Made by a program: the position numbers and the translations under genes. 57,557 nt of DNA from Oscillospiraceae bacterium (GTDB lineage Bacteria; Bacillota; Clostridia; Oscillospirales; Oscillospiraceae). This document shows positions 28,142 to 36,084 of the stretch, in pieces (the first letter of the stretch is position 1; every line of letters begins with the position of its first letter). The stretch covers positions 1-57,557 of the forward strand of contig JAAWNQ010000012.1 in NCBI GenBank assembly GCA_022799035.1, given 5' to 3'. Under the pieces are notes generated by a model. It was not told the DNA's origin. It worked only from the letters and a program-made list of their open reading frames with translations, and searched no databases.

Positions 28142-29800
28142 TTACTCCACCACAGCGCCGTAGCTGGCGGAACGGACCAGCTTGGAATAGCGGACCAGAT
28201 AGCCGTCGGTCACCTTGGGATCGGGGGCCTTCCAGGAGGCCTTCCGCTGGGCCAGCTCCTCGTCGGAAAGCTTCACGTTCAAGGTGCGGTTGGGGATATC
28301 GATCTCAATGACATCGCCGTCCCGGAGCAGAGCGATCTCGCCGCCCTCGGCGGCCTCGGGGGATACATGGCCGATAGCGGCTCCCCGGGTGGCGCCGGAG
28401 AAGCGGCCGTCGGTGATAAGGGCCACCGTCTTATCCAGACCCGCGCCGCAGATGGCGGCGGTGGGGGTGAGCATTTCCCGCATACCGGGGCCGCCTTTGG
28501 GGCCTTCATAGCGGACAATGACCACATCGCCGGGCAGGATCTTGCCGGTGAGGATGGCATTCACCGCATCCTCCTCCAGGTCAAAGCACTTGCAGGGACC
28601 GGTGTGGGTCAGCATCTCGGGGGAGACGGCGGCCTGCTTGACCACGGCCCCCTCCTTGGCGATGTTGCCGTGAAGGATGGCAAGGCCGCCCTCGTGATAA
28701 AAGGCGTTCTCCATGGTGTGGATGACGTTGTCGTCCTTGATGGAGCTGCCCTCCACATTTTCCCACTGGGTCTTTCCGGTGACGGTGGGGACCTTCAGGT
28801 CCACAAAGTCCAGCTTGGCTGTCTCCTTGATAATGGTCTGCAGACCGCCGGCCCGGTACATGTCTTCCATGTACATGTCTCCGCCGGGACGCATCTGGAT
28901 CAATTTTTTGGAGCGCTTTGACAACTCGTCAAAATCCTCCAGGGTCAACTCTACCTTGGCGGCCTTGGCGATAGCCAGCAGGTGAAGAATGGTGTTGGAG
29001 GAGCCGCCGATAGCCATGTCCACTGCCACGGCGTTGAGGAAGGCCTGCCGGGTCATGATGTCCCGGGGCTTTACGTCCCGGTTGAACAGATCCACAATGG
29101 TCTCTCCTGCCCGACGGGCCAGGGCCTTCCGCTTGGCCAGGTAGGCGGGGATGGTGGAGTTCCAGGGCAGAGCCATGCCGAGAGCCTCGGCCATGCAGTT
29201 CATGGAGTTGGCGGTGCCCAGAAGTCCGCAGGCACCGCAGCCGGGGGAGGCCTGATCCTCCATCTCGTCCAGATCCTCCTCGGTGATGGAGCCGACCGAG
29301 ACCTGGCCAGCGGCCTCATAGAGCCGGGAGCCGTCGGTGCGGTCGCAGCGGAACTTTCCGGCATACATGGGGCCGCCGGCGATAAGGATGCTGGGGATGT
29401 TGAGGCGGGCCGCCGCGATGAGCATGCCCGGGGTAATCTTGTCGCAGTTGGTGACCATCACCAGGGCGTCCAGCTGGTGACCCTCGGCCATGGCCTCGAT
29501 GGAGTCGGCGATGATCTCCCGGCTGGCAAGGGGATACCGCATACCGGCGTGGCCCATGGCGATACCGTCGCACAGGGCGATGACGGGGAACTCCAGACCT
29601 ACGCCGCCCGCGGCGGCGATACCCAGCTTGACCTCTTCCGCGATCTCCCGAAGATGGACGTGTCCGGGATTGACCTCATTAAAGGAGTTGACCACACCGA
29701 TCAACGGCTTTTTCAAGTCCTCATTGGAAAGACCGGTGGCCTTCAGCAGGGAGCGCTGGGTGGCTCGGGTCACACCGTCTTTTACCAGAGAGCTGCGCAT
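28142..29800 (-). CDS. IlvD/Edd-family dihydroxy-acid dehydratase
   Basis: 552 residues from the ATG at 29800 (GGAGGAG upstream). An ORF extension further upstream reads as out-of-frame aldolase sequence and is not real. Fe-S cysteine motifs NCDKITPGM and PGCGACG are present. The enzyme removes water from a 2,3-dihydroxy acid to give a 2-oxo acid. Length and motifs match IlvD, but the neighbours are an aldolase, a dehydrogenase and a sugar-acid permease, not branched-chain amino-acid genes. A catabolic sugar-acid dehydratase role is likely. Confidence 0.88.
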   Translation of the reverse strand: MRSSLVKDGVTRATQRSLLKATGLSNEDLKKPLIGVVNSFNEVNPGHVHLREIAEEVKLGIAAAGGVGLEFPVIALCDGIAMGHAGMRYPLASREIIADSIEAMAEGHQLDALVMVTNCDKITPGMLIAAARLNIPSILIAGGPMYAGKFRCDRTDGSRLYEAAGQVSVGSITEEDLDEMEDQASPGCGACGLLGTANSMNCMAEALGMALPWNSTIPAYLAKRKALARRAGETIVDLFNRDVKPRDIMTRQAFLNAVAVDMAIGGSSNTILHLLAIAKAAKVELTLEDFDELSKRSKKLIQMRPGGDMYMEDMYRAGGLQTIIKETAKLDFVDLKVPTVTGKTQWENVEGSSIKDDNVIHTMENAFYHEGGLAILHGNIAKEGAVVKQAAVSPEMLTHTGPCKCFDLEEDAVNAILTGKILPGDVVIVRYEGPKGGPGMREMLTPTAAICGAGLDKTVALITDGRFSGATRGAAIGHVSPEAAEGGEIALLRDGDVIEIDIPNRTLNVKLSDEELAQRKASWKAPDPKVTDGYLVRYSKLVRSASYGAVVE

Positions 29801-29861
29801 TCTTTCTCCTCCTTCTTTTTCGGCTTGCCCAACCGGGCACACCGCTGTGTATTTCTGGTTA

Positions 29862-30893
29862 TTATTTGCCTTCCGTGGCTTTTTTTGCGTCCATGATCTG
29901 GTAGCAGATGTCGATGATCTGGTCCTCCTGACCGCCGATGACCTTTCGCTTGCCCAGCTCGGCGAAGATATCCCGGGCGGGGATGCCGTAACGCTCGGAA
30001 GCCTCCTTGGTGTGGAGGTAGAAGCTGGAGTAGATACCGTTATAGCCCAGAGTGACCGATTCGTTGGTGATCTCCAGGGTGTGGCGGATGAGGGGACGGA
30101 CATACTGCTCGGCTACGTCCATCAGGGCGTAGAGGTCGGCTCCGGTTTTTACCCCCATCTTGTCCAGTACGGCGGCGATGGCCTGGATGTTGCCATTGCC
30201 GCAGCCGGCGCCCTGGCCCTCCAGGGTTCCGTCCAGGTAGGCCGCGCCACACTCGGCGGCGGTGATGGCGTTGCCCACGCCCAGCCCCAGGTTGTTGTGG
30301 GTGTGGACGCCGACGGGGCAGTCCACTACGGCCCGGATGGCCTGTAGGCGGTCCCGAACCTGCTGGGGGGTCATGGCGCCGGAGGAGTCGGCCATGTAAA
30401 TGACGTCGGCGCCGTATTCCCGGGCCAATTTAGATTGCTGGGCCAGGACCTCAGGGGTGGTCATGTGGCTCATCATAAAGAAGCAGACGGTCTCCAGCCC
30501 CAGCTGCTTGGCCAGCATGATGTGCTGCTCCCCGGCGGTGACCTCGGTGCAGTGGACAGCAACCCGGACCATATCCAACCCCTGGTCCACAGCCATACGG
30601 AGATCGTCCATGGTGCCCAGACCGGGGACGAGCAGGGTAGCCAGCTTGGTATTTTTCAAATGCTTGCGGGCGGTGGAGAGCATGGTCTTATCGGTCTCCT
30701 TGGCAAAGCCGTACTCCAGGATGGAGCCGCCGATGCCGCCGCCGTGGCCCACCTCGGCGGCATAGACGCCGCCCTTTTCCAGGCCGGCGCAGATGTCGGC
30801 GATGTTCTGGGCGCTGTACTGGTGGGAGACCGCGTGACTGCCGTCCCGCAGAGTGGTGTCGATCAGACGGATGGAAGATTGAAGCTCGCTCAT
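29862..30893 (-). CDS. mhpE: 4-hydroxy-2-oxovalerate aldolase
   Basis: 343 residues. DRE-TIM-type barrel with [17 protein letters not shown] at the N-terminus (metal and base residues), and [15 protein letters not shown] near 196 providing metal-binding histidines. The C-terminal helical domain contacts the partner dehydrogenase. It cleaves 4-hydroxy-2-oxopentanoate to pyruvate and acetaldehyde. Its stop-to-start arrangement with the dehydrogenase gene is one base apart, as expected for the channelling bifunctional complex. Confidence 0.94.
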   Translation of the reverse strand: MSELQSSIRLIDTTLRDGSHAVSHQYSAQNIADICAGLEKGGVYAAEVGHGGGIGGSILEYGFAKETDKTMLSTARKHLKNTKLATLLVPGLGTMDDLRMAVDQGLDMVRVAVHCTEVTAGEQHIMLAKQLGLETVCFFMMSHMTTPEVLAQQSKLAREYGADVIYMADSSGAMTPQQVRDRLQAIRAVVDCPVGVHTHNNLGLGVGNAITAAECGAAYLDGTLEGQGAGCGNGNIQAIAAVLDKMGVKTGADLYALMDVAEQYVRPLIRHTLEITNESVTLGYNGIYSSFYLHTKEASERYGIPARDIFAELGKRKVIGGQEDQIIDICYQIMDAKKATEGK

Positions 30894-30894
30894 C

Positions 30895-31791
30895 TTAAAA
30901 CTCTCCTTTCAGCATGGCTTCCGCGTAGAGCTCGCCAACCTTGACGGCCGAGGAGGTCTCCATATCCAGGTTCCCGGCGTAGGCGGGCAGGAAATCTCCC
31001 TGGCCCTGGATGGTGACGGTGGTGGTGAGGATCCCGCCGTCATAGACCGGGCGGAGGACCAGCTCATAGCCGGGTACGTAAGTCTTGATCTTCTCCACCA
31101 TCTCGTAGACCTCTTTGCGGATGGCCTCCAGATCCACCTTATCCGGCTCTTTGGGGATGCAGTAAATGGTGTTGCGCATGGGAGGCTCAGGCAGGGCGGG
31201 GGTGAAGACGGTGAGGACCTTGGAGGTCTCGGCGCCGCCGATGTCCCGCAGGGCCTTTGAGGTGGTCCGGGTATATTCGTCGATATTCCGGCGGGTGCCG
31301 ATACCGGCGCTCTGGCTGGCAACGGCTGTGACTACCTCGGCATACTGGATGCCCATCGCCCTGCTGATGGCCCAAACGATGGGGGTGGTGGCCTGACCGC
31401 CGCAGGTGATAAGGTTGACGTTGCGAAGCTTTTTGTCGATGCAGTCCTGCATATTGACCATGGGGGTGACCATCTCGCCCACTGCGGCGGGGGTCAGGTC
31501 GATGGCCACCTTGCCCAGCTTGTCCAGAACGGGGGCGGCGGTCTCAATATGGGCCCGGGCGGTGGTGGCGTCAAAGACGATGTCGGCCATCTCCGGGTGC
31601 TGCTCCAGATAATGGACCCCGTCCAGAGAGGTGGTGAAGCCCAGGTTTGCCGCCCGCTTGATGCCCTCGGAGTCGATCACACCCATCATGACGGACATCT
31701 CCAGCACGGGGCTGCGCATGATCTTATACATCAGGTCGGTGCCGATGTTACCGGGGCCCAGGATCCCTACTTTGATCTTTTTTTGTTCCAT
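30895..31791 (-). CDS. mhpF: Acetaldehyde dehydrogenase (acylating)
   Basis: 298 residues, usual DmpF/MhpF length. Rossmann motif GILGPGNIGTDL at 9-20 and catalytic cysteine at about 130 in LITCGGQA. It oxidises acetaldehyde with NAD+ and CoA to acetyl-CoA, receiving the aldehyde from the aldolase encoded just downstream. First gene of the seven-gene minus-strand operon that runs to 23645. Its promoter region is shared with the divergent hydratase gene. Confidence 0.95.
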   Translation of the reverse strand: MEQKKIKVGILGPGNIGTDLMYKIMRSPVLEMSVMMGVIDSEGIKRAANLGFTTSLDGVHYLEQHPEMADIVFDATTARAHIETAAPVLDKLGKVAIDLTPAAVGEMVTPMVNMQDCIDKKLRNVNLITCGGQATTPIVWAISRAMGIQYAEVVTAVASQSAGIGTRRNIDEYTRTTSKALRDIGGAETSKVLTVFTPALPEPPMRNTIYCIPKEPDKVDLEAIRKEVYEMVEKIKTYVPGYELVLRPVYDGGILTTTVTIQGQGDFLPAYAGNLDMETSSAVKVGELYAEAMLKGEF

Positions 31792-31942
31792 GCCAACGCT
31801 CCTCCTTTTCCGATAAATGGAAAGTAATTCTATAAAAATGGAAAAAAGATATGGCCCTCTCTCGAAAAATCACCCCCCTGGTTTGTTAAACTAATCCAGC
31901 TAACGACATTTTTTATCAGAATCGTTTGTTGGATTTGCTGTG

Positions 31943-31948
31943 ATTATA
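31943..31948 (-). promoter_or_regulatory. -10 element of the catabolic operon
   Basis: TATAAT on the minus strand, about 150 bp before the dehydrogenase start. I could not find a good -35 at normal spacing, which suits activator-dependent expression. An imperfect dyad around CATC-CCGC-GATG (31955-31966) sits where a -35 would be. Confidence 0.4.
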
Positions 31949-32001
31949 CCCTAACATCCCGCGATGGGAAATGCAATAGTTTTTCTGAATTTTGAATAAA
32001 G

Positions 32002-32018
32002 TTTCCGTATATCGGAAA
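32002..32018. promoter_or_regulatory. Candidate IclR operator
   Basis: TTTCCG-TATAT-CGGAAA, a 17-bp dyad of the size IclR regulators use. It lies immediately upstream of the hydratase -35 element and in the divergent intergenic region of the locus. Confidence 0.55.
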
Positions 32019-32025
32019 AAATGGC

Positions 32026-32054
32026 TTTACATTTCCCAAGTCATCCGTTACAAT
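32026..32054 (+). promoter_or_regulatory. Promoter of the hydratase gene
   Basis: TTTACA (32026-32031), 17 bp, TACAAT (32049-32054). GGAGGAG and the ATG at 32093 follow. Confidence 0.7.
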
Positions 32055-32092
32055 CAAGTCAGCCATTCAAATTTGAAACGGAGGAGAAAGCC

Positions 32093-32890
32093 ATGGAGGA
32101 GAAATTGATCCAGAAGCTGGCGGATGAGCTGTTGGTTGCTGAGGACACCGCAACGCCCATTCCCCCACTGACCGACCGCTATCCGGAGATCACTGTCTCT
32201 GACGCCTACGCGGTTCAGAAGGCGGTCATTGACAGAAAGACTGCCCGGGGCGAGGTGGTCATCGGCAAGAAGATCGGTCTGACAAGCAAGGGTATCCGGG
32301 ACCAGGTGGGGGTGCAGGAGCCGGATTACGGTATCATGACCAGCGCCGGTGTAGTTCTGGATGGGGAGTGTATTGATGTAAGCAGGATGATCTGCCCCCG
32401 GATTGAGGCGGAGATCGTCTTTGTGCTGAAAAAGAATCTGGACAAGGATTACATCACCGCCTGGGACGTGATCGACGCCACCGCCGGGGTCATGCCCGCC
32501 TTGGAGATCGTGGACAGCCGGATCCAGGATTGGCGGATCAAGATCCAGGATACGGTGGCGGACGGAGCTTCTTACGCCCGTGTGGTCACCGGCGGGAACC
32601 GGCTGGTCCCCATCAACGACCTGGATCTGTCCATGGTCCCCATGGCCTCCTTCCGCAATGGAGAGTTGATGTTTACCGGCTGCGGCGCGGCGGTGATGGC
32701 CAGTAATCCGATCAACTCGGTGGTATGGCTGGCCAACAAAATGAAGCAATACGGCGCTCCCCTCCGGGCCGGGGAGCTGATCCTCTCCGGAGCCTTCACC
32801 CCTGTGTTTGACTTCCGTCCCGGTGACCACGTGTTTGTCCGCTTTGGCCCTCTGGGCAATGTGTCTCTCAGCGCCAAAGCCTTTCAATAA
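32093..32890 (+). CDS. 2-oxopent-4-enoate hydratase / oxalocrotonate decarboxylase family
   Basis: 265 residues from the ATG at 32093 (GGAGGAGAAAG upstream). FAH-fold features are IGKKIGLTSKGIRDQVGVQEPDYG near 60, PRIEAEIVFVL near 103 with metal-binding glutamates, and the closing FRPGDHVFVRFGPLGNV. Hydratase (MhpD/DmpE) and 4-oxalocrotonate decarboxylase (DmpH) are close relatives and not separable by eye. The hydratase product is the substrate of the aldolase encoded divergently, which favours the hydratase reading. Confidence 0.85.
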   Translation: MEEKLIQKLADELLVAEDTATPIPPLTDRYPEITVSDAYAVQKAVIDRKTARGEVVIGKKIGLTSKGIRDQVGVQEPDYGIMTSAGVVLDGECIDVSRMICPRIEAEIVFVLKKNLDKDYITAWDVIDATAGVMPALEIVDSRIQDWRIKIQDTVADGASYARVVTGGNRLVPINDLDLSMVPMASFRNGELMFTGCGAAVMASNPINSVVWLANKMKQYGAPLRAGELILSGAFTPVFDFRPGDHVFVRFGPLGNVSLSAKAFQ

Positions 32891-32916
32891 GCGTTTCCCC
32901 CTCCTCTTCTTGCTCG

Positions 32917-32961
32917 AAACGACAGGCGGCTTACCCATATCGGGTAAGCCGCCTGTCGTTT
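32917..32961. terminator. Bidirectional terminator between hydratase and IclR genes
   Basis: Perfect 20-bp stem (32917-32936 with 32942-32961), AAAC at one foot and GTTTT at the other. It serves the two convergent genes. Confidence 0.92.
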
Positions 32962-32980
32962 TATTGGTTGGATAAAAGGT

Positions 32981-33781
32981 TCAGAGCTCAATATACCCCA
33001 GATCCCGGGAGATCTGTCTGGCTGTATTCTTTACATCCGAGACCAGCACTTCGGGGGAGGTGGGCATTCGGCTGATGGGCATGGAGATACTCAGCACCCC
33101 CACACAGACCTCCTTGCTGTTGGAAAATACCGGAGCGCCACAGCAGAACAGTCCCACCTCGCCCTCCTCGTGCTCCATGGCGTAGCCCTCCCGGTGGACC
33201 TGCTCCAGATGCTCCCGGAGCTGCTGCTCGGTGACGATGGTGTTGGGGGTATACCGCTGGAACTTGATTTGGGAAATGATGCGTTTCTGCTCAGCGGGGG
33301 TCTGGAAGGCGAGAATACATTTTCCGCAGGCGGAAATGTGAGCCTCCCGGGTGCCGCCTACGCTGGGGGTGGCGAAAAAGCTGCGGCTGGCGTCGATCTT
33401 GGCGATGCAGAGGATCTTGTCGGAGCCGGTGCTGACGGACATCTGGGTGGTCTCGTTGTACCGCTGGGACAGTTCGGACATGTAAGGCTTGGCTACATTG
33501 GCCAGTTCATTGTAAAATTTCACTTTGTTGCCCAGGATAAAACAGCCCAACCCCAGCCGGTATTTTCCATTTTCCGGGTTTTGGCTGATATAGCCCACGC
33601 TCTCCAGGGTGGAGAGGATACGGTGGGTGGTGCTCACCGGCATTTCCAGGTGGGCGGCAATGGTGCTGATTCCCAGCTCGTAAAGATCGGAGGTAAAAAG
33701 GTCCAGGATCGCCACCGCTTTTACAATGGACTGGTTGAAATATTTTTCGCTGGAGCCTTTGGATTCTCTCATACGAGCCAT
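32981..33781 (-). CDS. IclR-family transcriptional regulator
   Basis: 266 residues. N-terminal winged helix (about 15-75, VKAVAILDLF, TTHRILSTLESVGYI) and a C-terminal GAF-like effector domain ending in VLSISMPISR. A start nine codons... three codons downstream (MRESK) is equally possible, with the better-spaced GAGAGG. IclR proteins commonly control aromatic and sugar-acid catabolism. Position beside the hydratase gene makes it the probable regulator of both divergent units. The provirus is inserted in its upstream region, 83 bp before the start codon. Confidence 0.92.
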   Translation of the reverse strand: MARMRESKGSSEKYFNQSIVKAVAILDLFTSDLYELGISTIAAHLEMPVSTTHRILSTLESVGYISQNPENGKYRLGLGCFILGNKVKFYNELANVAKPYMSELSQRYNETTQMSVSTGSDKILCIAKIDASRSFFATPSVGGTREAHISACGKCILAFQTPAEQKRIISQIKFQRYTPNTIVTEQQLREHLEQVHREGYAMEHEEGEVGLFCCGAPVFSNSKEVCVGVLSISMPISRMPTSPEVLVSDVKNTARQISRDLGYIEL

Positions 33782-33864
33782 CCTCTCTTCCAGTCACGGA
33801 ACATAAATAAAGTATACATACATATTAACAAATTCGGGGATGAAATGTGTTAGTTTACAATTGA

Positions 33865-33894
33865 TGTGAGACCAGAAGTGATTCTGGTTTCACA
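33865..33894 (+). repeat. Left terminal repeat with fold-back hairpin
   Basis: TGTGAGACCA (33865-33874) is the inverted match of the right end (44877-44886); adding the next outer base gives 11 bp perfect. The same bases also fold locally: 33865-33877 pairs with 33882-33894 (TTCTGGTTTCACA) with one G-T pair and a 4-nt loop. Confidence 0.8.
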
Positions 33895-33937
33895 ACATAA
33901 ACCGGGACGAGCCCGGAAAAAGAAAGGAATGTCGGCT

Positions 33938-34183
33938 ATGAAAATCAAAGTTATTGGTAAGCAGCACATGGAGGGTACCAGCAAGAAAACGGGTCAGCCC
34001 TACAACTTCAATGCCATTCATTACAATGCCCCGGCTCGTGGCGTGGAAGGTGTGGCGGCTAAGACCGTCAACCTGGACCCCAGTCTGTTCCCCTTCTCTG
34101 ACGTGATTATTGGCGCTGAGTATGACCTCCAGTTCGATGAGCGTGGTTACTGCGTCAGCTTCCTGCCCGTCACCAAGTCTTGA
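33938..34183 (+). CDS. Small protein, probable phage ssDNA-binding protein
   Basis: 81 residues from the ATG at 33938, with AAAGGA 9 bp upstream. It begins MKIKVIGK and has TGQPYNFNAIHYN near 18-30, then alternating hydrophobic stretches that look like a small beta-barrel. First gene of the element and just before the origin and rep, the usual place of the gene-V-type ssDNA-binding protein of filamentous phages. That role is inferred from size, pattern and position. I know no exact family for it. Confidence 0.7.
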   Translation: MKIKVIGKQHMEGTSKKTGQPYNFNAIHYNAPARGVEGVAAKTVNLDPSLFPFSDVIIGAEYDLQFDERGYCVSFLPVTKS

Positions 34184-34190
34184 TGGCGTA

Positions 34191-34340
34191 ATGTTTTATC
34201 TGGCTGGCTTGTTAATCGCTGACCTCATTACGTCTGCGTTCCTCTATTTGCAGATGTCGTGTAAGTGTGGGTATGACTGTGGTAAATGCCGCTTTTGGTC
34301 CTGTCCTGCTTATCATTGCTATCGTAAACGCAAGGAATAG
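34191..34340 (+). CDS. Small membrane protein with Cys-rich tail
   Basis: 49 residues starting at 34191, seven bases after the previous stop. One hydrophobic helix (FYLAGLLIADLITSAFLYL), then a tail with five cysteines and a basic end (YRKRKE). No recognised family. Its tight spacing with flanking phage genes supports it as real. Confidence 0.6.
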   Translation: MFYLAGLLIADLITSAFLYLQMSCKCGYDCGKCRFWSCPAYHCYRKRKE

Positions 34341-34342
34341 TT

Positions 34343-34498
34343 ATGACTTCTGAAGAATTTGAGGTATATTTTCGTCAATATCCCTGCCGGAATTATAGTC
34401 CCAAGTCATGTCACCGCTGCCGAAAAAGGCCGTGGTGTATGCTGTTCCGTGCCTATCTGCTTCCTGAGCCTGTAAAGGGCAATACCCGGAAGCGTTAG
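34343..34498 (+). CDS. Small Cys/Arg-rich protein
   Basis: 51 residues at 34343-34498, starting two bases after the previous stop and preceded by AAGGA. Contains CHRCRKRPWC, a possible small metal-binding or nucleic-acid-binding motif. No family is recognised. Last gene before the replication origin. Confidence 0.55.
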   Translation: MTSEEFEVYFRQYPCRNYSPKSCHRCRKRPWCMLFRAYLLPEPVKGNTRKR

Positions 34499-34500
34499 GT

Positions 34501-34522
34501 AGCTTGTCTTGGTGGACAAGCT
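34501..34522 (+). other. Small stem-loop upstream of the origin
   Basis: AGCTTGTC-N6-GACAAGCT, directly after the stop codon of the 51-residue ORF. Possible auxiliary origin structure or weak terminator. Confidence 0.5.
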
Positions 34523-34566
34523 CTGTGTCCCTCGGCCTGTTGGCCCTTTGCGGGTGTAGAAAACAG

Positions 34567-34594
34567 GTCGGGGGGCCAGTATTACCCCCCCGAC
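34567..34594 (+). other. Rolling-circle origin stem-loop, CRESS-virus type
   Basis: A 9-bp stem GTCGGGGGG/CCCCCCGAC holds a 10-nt loop CCAGTATTAC. The last nine loop bases, CAGTATTAC, differ from the circovirus nonanucleotides AAGTATTAC/TAGTATTAC only at the first base. In those viruses Rep nicks between the T and A of TATT/AC at the loop of exactly such a stem. It lies 100 bp before a CRESS-type rep gene. Assignment rests on this match and the adjacent iterons. Confidence 0.85.
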
Positions 34595-34597
34595 TTC

Positions 34598-34679
34598 TGT
34601 AGTTTTGTAGTTTTTCCCGGCAAACCATTGAAAATCAAGGAAACTACTTCTTTCTGGCCCTTGTAGTTTCTTGTAGTTT
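34598..34679 (+). repeat. TGTAGTTT iterons beside the origin
   Basis: TGTAGTTT occurs in tandem at 34598-34605 and 34606-34613, again at 34662-34669 and 34672-34679, with an inverted AAACTAC at 34641-34647. Such iterons are the usual double-stranded Rep-binding sites next to the nicking stem-loop. They may also allow Rep to repress its own gene. Confidence 0.82.
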
Positions 34680-34693
34680 AGCCTTGAAAGGTA

Positions 34694-35746
34694 ATGAAAA
34701 TGGGAGAAGGATTATCACGAGTTCAAGGCCGCAAATGGCAACTCACCATTAACAATCCCAAGGCCCACGGCTTTGACCATGAAGCTATCAAGGCCAACTT
34801 GGAGCAGTTCAAAGGCCTGCTGTACTACTGCCTGTGTGATGAGATAGGCGATGAGTGCGAAACGGACCATACCCACATCTATTTCGTCCTCCGCAATCCT
34901 TGTACGGCGGAGCGTATCAATAACCTGTTTCCCAAAGTCCACCGTGAGCGTGTAGCCGGGACCTCCGCCGAGAACCGGGCCTATGTCCTCAAAGACGGCC
35001 CCAAGTATAACAAGCAAGAGGATGGTACATACAGCTACACTGATTCCAGTGGTAAGGACCATAACGGCACAAACTATTCTGCCACGTTTGAGGAATGGGG
35101 CGAAATGCCCCAAGAACAGCAAGGTAAGAGTAAGGCCAGTGAGACCATTGTAGCTATGGTCAAGGACGGCGCTACTAACATGGAGATCGTTAACGCCGTG
35201 GCCGTGGCTTATAAGGACCTAGATAAGATAGAGCGTATGCGTTCCATGTATCGTGATTCTTCCTTTGCCACAAAGTGGCGTGATCTGGAAGTGGTCTATA
35301 TCTTCGGTCCCTCCGGCGTAGGTAAGACCCGGAGTGTCATGGATGCTTATGGCTACGATAGCGTTTACCGGGTCACGGATTACAAGCATCCTTTTGATAC
35401 CTATGATGGTCAGGATGTCATCATTTTTGAGGAGTTTCGGGGCGGTCTGAAGCACGGTGATATGCTCAATTATCTGGATGGATACCCGATTCTGTTGCCG
35501 TGTCGATACTTCAATCGTCAGGCATGTTTCACAAAGGTCTATGTAATTACGAATCTGTCCCCGGAGGAGCAATATTTGGGTATTGATCCAGCCAGTCGGG
35601 AAGCGTTTTTTCGTCGCTTTACTGGTATTATCCGTTTTAATGCGGATGGTTCCAAGGATTTTTGGAAGAACTACCGGGAATATGATACCCGTTATGATTG
35701 GGTTAACCAACTCCATGACGGCGTAGACGAGCAGTTAGCCCTATAA
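34694..35746 (+). CDS. CRESS-type replication initiator (HUH endonuclease + SF3 helicase)
   Basis: 350 residues. HUH domain motifs: motif I WQLTINNP at 15-22, motif II with H59 and H61 (DHTHIYF), motif III with Y97 and K100 (YVLK). Superfamily 3 helicase: Walker A GPSGVGKT at 205-212, Walker B VIIFEEF at 242-248, motif C ending in N287 (VYVITN). Single catalytic Tyr and this domain pair are typical of circovirus/geminivirus-like Rep and bacterial pCRESS plasmid Reps. It should nick the 34567-34594 loop. ATGs at 34694 and 34700 are possible; the second is better spaced from AAAGG. Confidence 0.93.
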   Translation: MKMGEGLSRVQGRKWQLTINNPKAHGFDHEAIKANLEQFKGLLYYCLCDEIGDECETDHTHIYFVLRNPCTAERINNLFPKVHRERVAGTSAENRAYVLKDGPKYNKQEDGTYSYTDSSGKDHNGTNYSATFEEWGEMPQEQQGKSKASETIVAMVKDGATNMEIVNAVAVAYKDLDKIERMRSMYRDSSFATKWRDLEVVYIFGPSGVGKTRSVMDAYGYDSVYRVTDYKHPFDTYDGQDVIIFEEFRGGLKHGDMLNYLDGYPILLPCRYFNRQACFTKVYVITNLSPEEQYLGIDPASREAFFRRFTGIIRFNADGSKDFWKNYREYDTRYDWVNQLHDGVDEQLAL

Positions 35747-35791
35747 TCTCCTGGTCATCTCCCTGTATTCCCCAGTCTCTGTTCTTCCGTG

Positions 35792-35842
35792 TTTTTACCC
35801 ACGGTAAAAAGCCCCTCCAGCGACTTAAAGGAGCGGAGGGGC
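35792..35842 (-). terminator. Convergent terminator of the 23-residue peptide gene and rep
   Basis: On the minus strand GCCCCTCC/GGAGGGGC (35811-35818 with 35835-35842) is followed by TTTTT, then a small palindrome TTTTTACC-CAC-GGTAAAAA. A related module lies at 42230-42276. Confidence 0.75.
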
Positions 35843-35869
35843 GAGATATGGCGGTGTGTGGTTTATCTC

Positions 35870-35941
35870 TTAGGAAATGCGGCTGTCTCTGTGACTGTTG
35901 ATAAGGACGATAAGGATGAAGGCCAAAAGTCCCCAGATCAT
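35870..35941 (-). CDS. 23-residue hydrophobic peptide, type I toxin-like
   Basis: Encodes a peptide that begins MIWGLLAFILIVLIN and ends with a polar, basic tail (HRDSRIS). It has a good Shine-Dalgarno (GGGGGTGA), an extended -10 promoter 45 bp upstream and a strong terminator downstream, so it looks like a dedicated transcript, too short for ORF callers. Single-helix peptides with charged tails are the hallmark of type I toxins and of small phage membrane proteins. No antisense RNA promoter was identified with certainty. Confidence 0.6.
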   Translation of the reverse strand: MIWGLLAFILIVLINSHRDSRIS

Positions 35942-35985
35942 AGTTTCACCCCCTTTCTGTGGTGTTTTGGTTTTGTGGTGAAGTC

Positions 35986-35994
35986 ATTATATCA
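35986..35994 (-). promoter_or_regulatory. Extended -10 promoter of the peptide gene
   Basis: TGATATAAT on the minus strand. The sequence upstream contains a palindrome TGTCCC-N6-GGGACA (36002-36019) that could be an operator. Confidence 0.55.
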
Positions 35995-36029
35995 CATTGA
36001 ATGTCCCGTTAAGGGGACAATAAGAGATA

Positions 36030-36057
36030 GCTGGTTCGAATCCAGCCACTGCCACCA
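36030..36057 (+). other. tRNA 3'-end-like sequence
   Basis: A perfect T-arm (GCTGG-TTCGAAT-CCAGC) is followed by CACTGCC, A and CCA, the layout of a tRNA acceptor end. Nothing upstream supplies the 5' acceptor strand, D-arm or anticodon arm. This is therefore a fragment or mimic, such as an old attachment core, not a tRNA gene. Confidence 0.55.
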
Positions 36058-36084
36058 GTGGCCCACGAGCCGCTCCTTCTCCCG

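Noticed and set aside
35982..36057. Possible complete tRNA gene in the provirus
   Set aside because: Only the T-arm and 3' acceptor fit. The 5' acceptor strand, D-arm and a U33-containing anticodon loop are absent; a pairing GGCGGTG at 35850 is ~200 bp away.
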